In this document: one piece after another, positions 46,555 through 47,683 of the stretch | How the letters are laid out: each line of letters opens with the position of its first letter | Numbering within the stretch: position 1 is the stretch's first letter | Assembly: GCF_002936985.1 (NCBI RefSeq) | Contig: NZ_MPZN01000025.1 | Coordinates: 1 to 47,683 of the forward strand | Direction: 5' to 3' | DNA: 47,683 nucleotides | Source of the DNA: Microterricola pindariensis | GTDB taxonomy: Bacteria; Actinomycetota; Actinomycetes; Actinomycetales; Microbacteriaceae | Position numbers and translations under genes: made by a program | Notes under the pieces: model-generated | Seen by the model: the letters and a program-made list of their open reading frames with translations, nothing else | The model's database searches: none | What the model was told of the DNA's origin: nothing

Positions 46555-47683
46555 CTAGCGCACATATGTCTGTGCGGCGTTCAACACCGCATCGCTCACC
46601 ACCACCGGGCCACCCAGCACAACGATGCGCTGGGGGCGCAGCCGGGAGAGCTCGGCCGCGATGGCTGTGGGGAGCGAGCCACCCTGGACGAGCAGAACCG
46701 GTCCGCTGCCCACGATCGCCGCAGAGCCGGCCGAGAGGGCGTCCGGGAAGTTCTCTCCCGTGGCCAAGTACGCCACCTTCACTCCGGGAGCGAATGCGGT
46801 GCTGGAGATTTTCGCCGACGTCGCGTACCGGTCCGCTCCGGAAGCCCGCGAGGTCGGCGCGATCCCGGCGAGGGCGGTGGCCACCGCAGCCGAGACGACA
46901 TCGGTTCCGCCGAGGACTACGACCTTCGCGGGCTTGAGCCGCTGAAGCTCTGCGCGAATCACGTCGGGGATGCCCGTGGAGGTCACGAGCAGCACCGGCG
47001 ACTTCACGGAGCCGGCCGCAGCGCCACCCGAGAGGGCGTCGGGGAAGTTGGTCCCGGCGGCAACGTACGCCACCGCGACACCGGGCTTGAAGCTGGCGGC
47101 CGAGAGTCTGGCCGACGTCTCAAAGCGGTCGGCGCCAGCCACACGACTCGTCGGGGCGATCTGCGCGAGCGCAGTCTGTACCGCGGTAGAGACAACACTG
47201 GTGCCACCCACCACGACGATGCGTGCCGGCTTGAGCCTCAGCAGTTCGGTCTTGACGGGTTGCGGGATCGCGTCTCTCGAGACCAGCAGCACCGGGCCCC
47301 CGCTCGTCCCCGCCGCTGGCCCGGCAGAGAGTGCATCCGGGTAGTCGCCGCCGGTGGTGATGTAGACGACGGGCACCCCAGCGCTGAAGGTCGCTGCCGA
47401 GACGAGGGCCGACGTCTCGAAGCGGTCTGCGCCTGCGAGCCGCTGTGGGCCTCGCGGTGCTGTCGCTGCGGCGACCGGGGTGGTCGCGGCGCTGGTGACG
47501 GACTTGGTGGTGTAGCCCGTCTTGGTACCGGTGACGCGCACCGTCACGGTCTTGCCGACGTTGGCGGCCACCGGCCGGTAGGTCGCTGCCGTGGCGCCGG
47601 GGACGGCGACGTTGGCGACGAGCCACTGGTAGGTCAGGCTGACCGGAGCCGGTGTCCAGGTTCCCGCGCGGGCGGTCAGCACG
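46555..47683 (-). CDS. Cell-wall-binding repeat 2 (CWB_2) secreted protein, C-terminal part
   Basis: About 375 residues are visible; the N-terminus and any signal peptide lie beyond the window. First ~75 residues: an Ig-like surface repeat (GTWTPAPVSLTYQWLVANVAV.., VGKTVTVRVTGTKTGYTT). Then three CWB_2 repeats of ~95 residues, each opening GADRF/YETSA or ATSA and containing FPDALS or YPDALS and VVGG/VLGG. CWB_2 triplets attach proteins to cell wall polymers noncovalently. In the Microbacteriaceae they often end modular exported proteins. The stop at 46555 is followed by a hairpin. Confidence 0.92.
   Translation of the reverse strand, partial: VLTARAGTWTPAPVSLTYQWLVANVAVPGATAATYRPVAANVGKTVTVRVTGTKTGYTTKSVTSAATTPVAAATAPRGPQRLAGADRFETSALVSAATFSAGVPVVYITTGGDYPDALSAGPAAGTSGGPVLLVSRDAIPQPVKTELLRLKPARIVVVGGTSVVSTAVQTALAQIAPTSRVAGADRFETSARLSAASFKPGVAVAYVAAGTNFPDALSGGAAAGSVKSPVLLVTSTGIPDVIRAELQRLKPAKVVVLGGTDVVSAAVATALAGIAPTSRASGADRYATSAKISSTAFAPGVKVAYLATGENFPDALSAGSAAIVGSGPVLLVQGGSLPTAIAAELSRLRPQRIVVLGGPVVVSDAVLNAAQTYVR

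Overview
The window is about 70% GC by eye, with dense GC-rich genes, DUF222-type HNH endonuclease, S9A oligopeptidase B, tandem GNAT and CWB_2 surface proteins, and the gene orders rsmI-metG-tatD-rsmA-ispE-ABC-F and tRNA-Gln-glmU-prs. This is chromosomal DNA of an actinobacterium, most likely Microbacteriaceae. The genus cannot be named from sequence alone. I see no transposase, integrase, phage gene, CRISPR array or rRNA.

Layout. 1-9.8 kb: start of an oligopeptidase B gene, a nucleoside deaminase, an M18 aminopeptidase, an NmrA-like protein, a DUF222 HNH endonuclease, a RecQ-type helicase with a phosphoribosyltransferase-like tail, acylphosphatase and a RibD/DHFR-like reductase, separated by blocks of short palindromic repeats. 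10-14 kb: a rhodanese, then a three-gene translationally coupled operon (type III polyketide synthase, methyltransferase, FAD monooxygenase) with the composition of Streptomyces srsABC, which makes phenolic lipids. 14.1-20.7 kb: serine dehydratase, double GNAT, cysteine hydrolase, ABM protein, a guanidine-III riboswitch in front of a Gdx-type SMR exporter, a YeiH transporter and a fatty acid desaturase. 20.9-33.4 kb: protein mannosyltransferase and divergent rsmI; a three-gene insert (degenerate SDR, quinone-oxidoreductase-like protein, FUSC-like membrane protein); then metG, tatD, rsmA, a DUF4287 protein, ispE, and a DUF559 nuclease bracketed by two 62-bp palindromes. 33.6-42 kb: ABC-F ATPase, methionine importer metQ-metN-metI, MarR regulator, tRNA-Gln(UUG), glmU, prs. 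42-47.7 kb: a two-HTH protein, a small membrane protein, a DUF202 pair, an APC permease, an NAD-dependent sugar epimerase and a CWB_2 cell-wall-binding protein cut by the window end.

Three signals run across the whole window. (1) Many genes have a hexamer of the form NANNNT, often TANNNT, ending 5-7 nt before the start codon and no Shine-Dalgarno, the signature of leaderless mRNAs; I used it to choose starts. (2) Several families of short palindromic repeats sit between genes. One is a hairpin joined to a fixed tail; two of its copies abut or overlap a stop codon and one follows the tRNA, and its stems covary between copies. (3) The heptamer GGATGCC/GGCATCC is strikingly frequent and forces otherwise uncommon GAT (Asp) and GCA (Ala) codons. 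Several enzymes also carry low-complexity inserts or tails encoded by repetitive DNA.

The best-supported regulatory element is the guanidine-III riboswitch at 17967-18007. The best candidate pathway is the phenolic-lipid operon at 10564-14025. The most open questions are the repeat families and the palindrome-flanked DUF559 nuclease.
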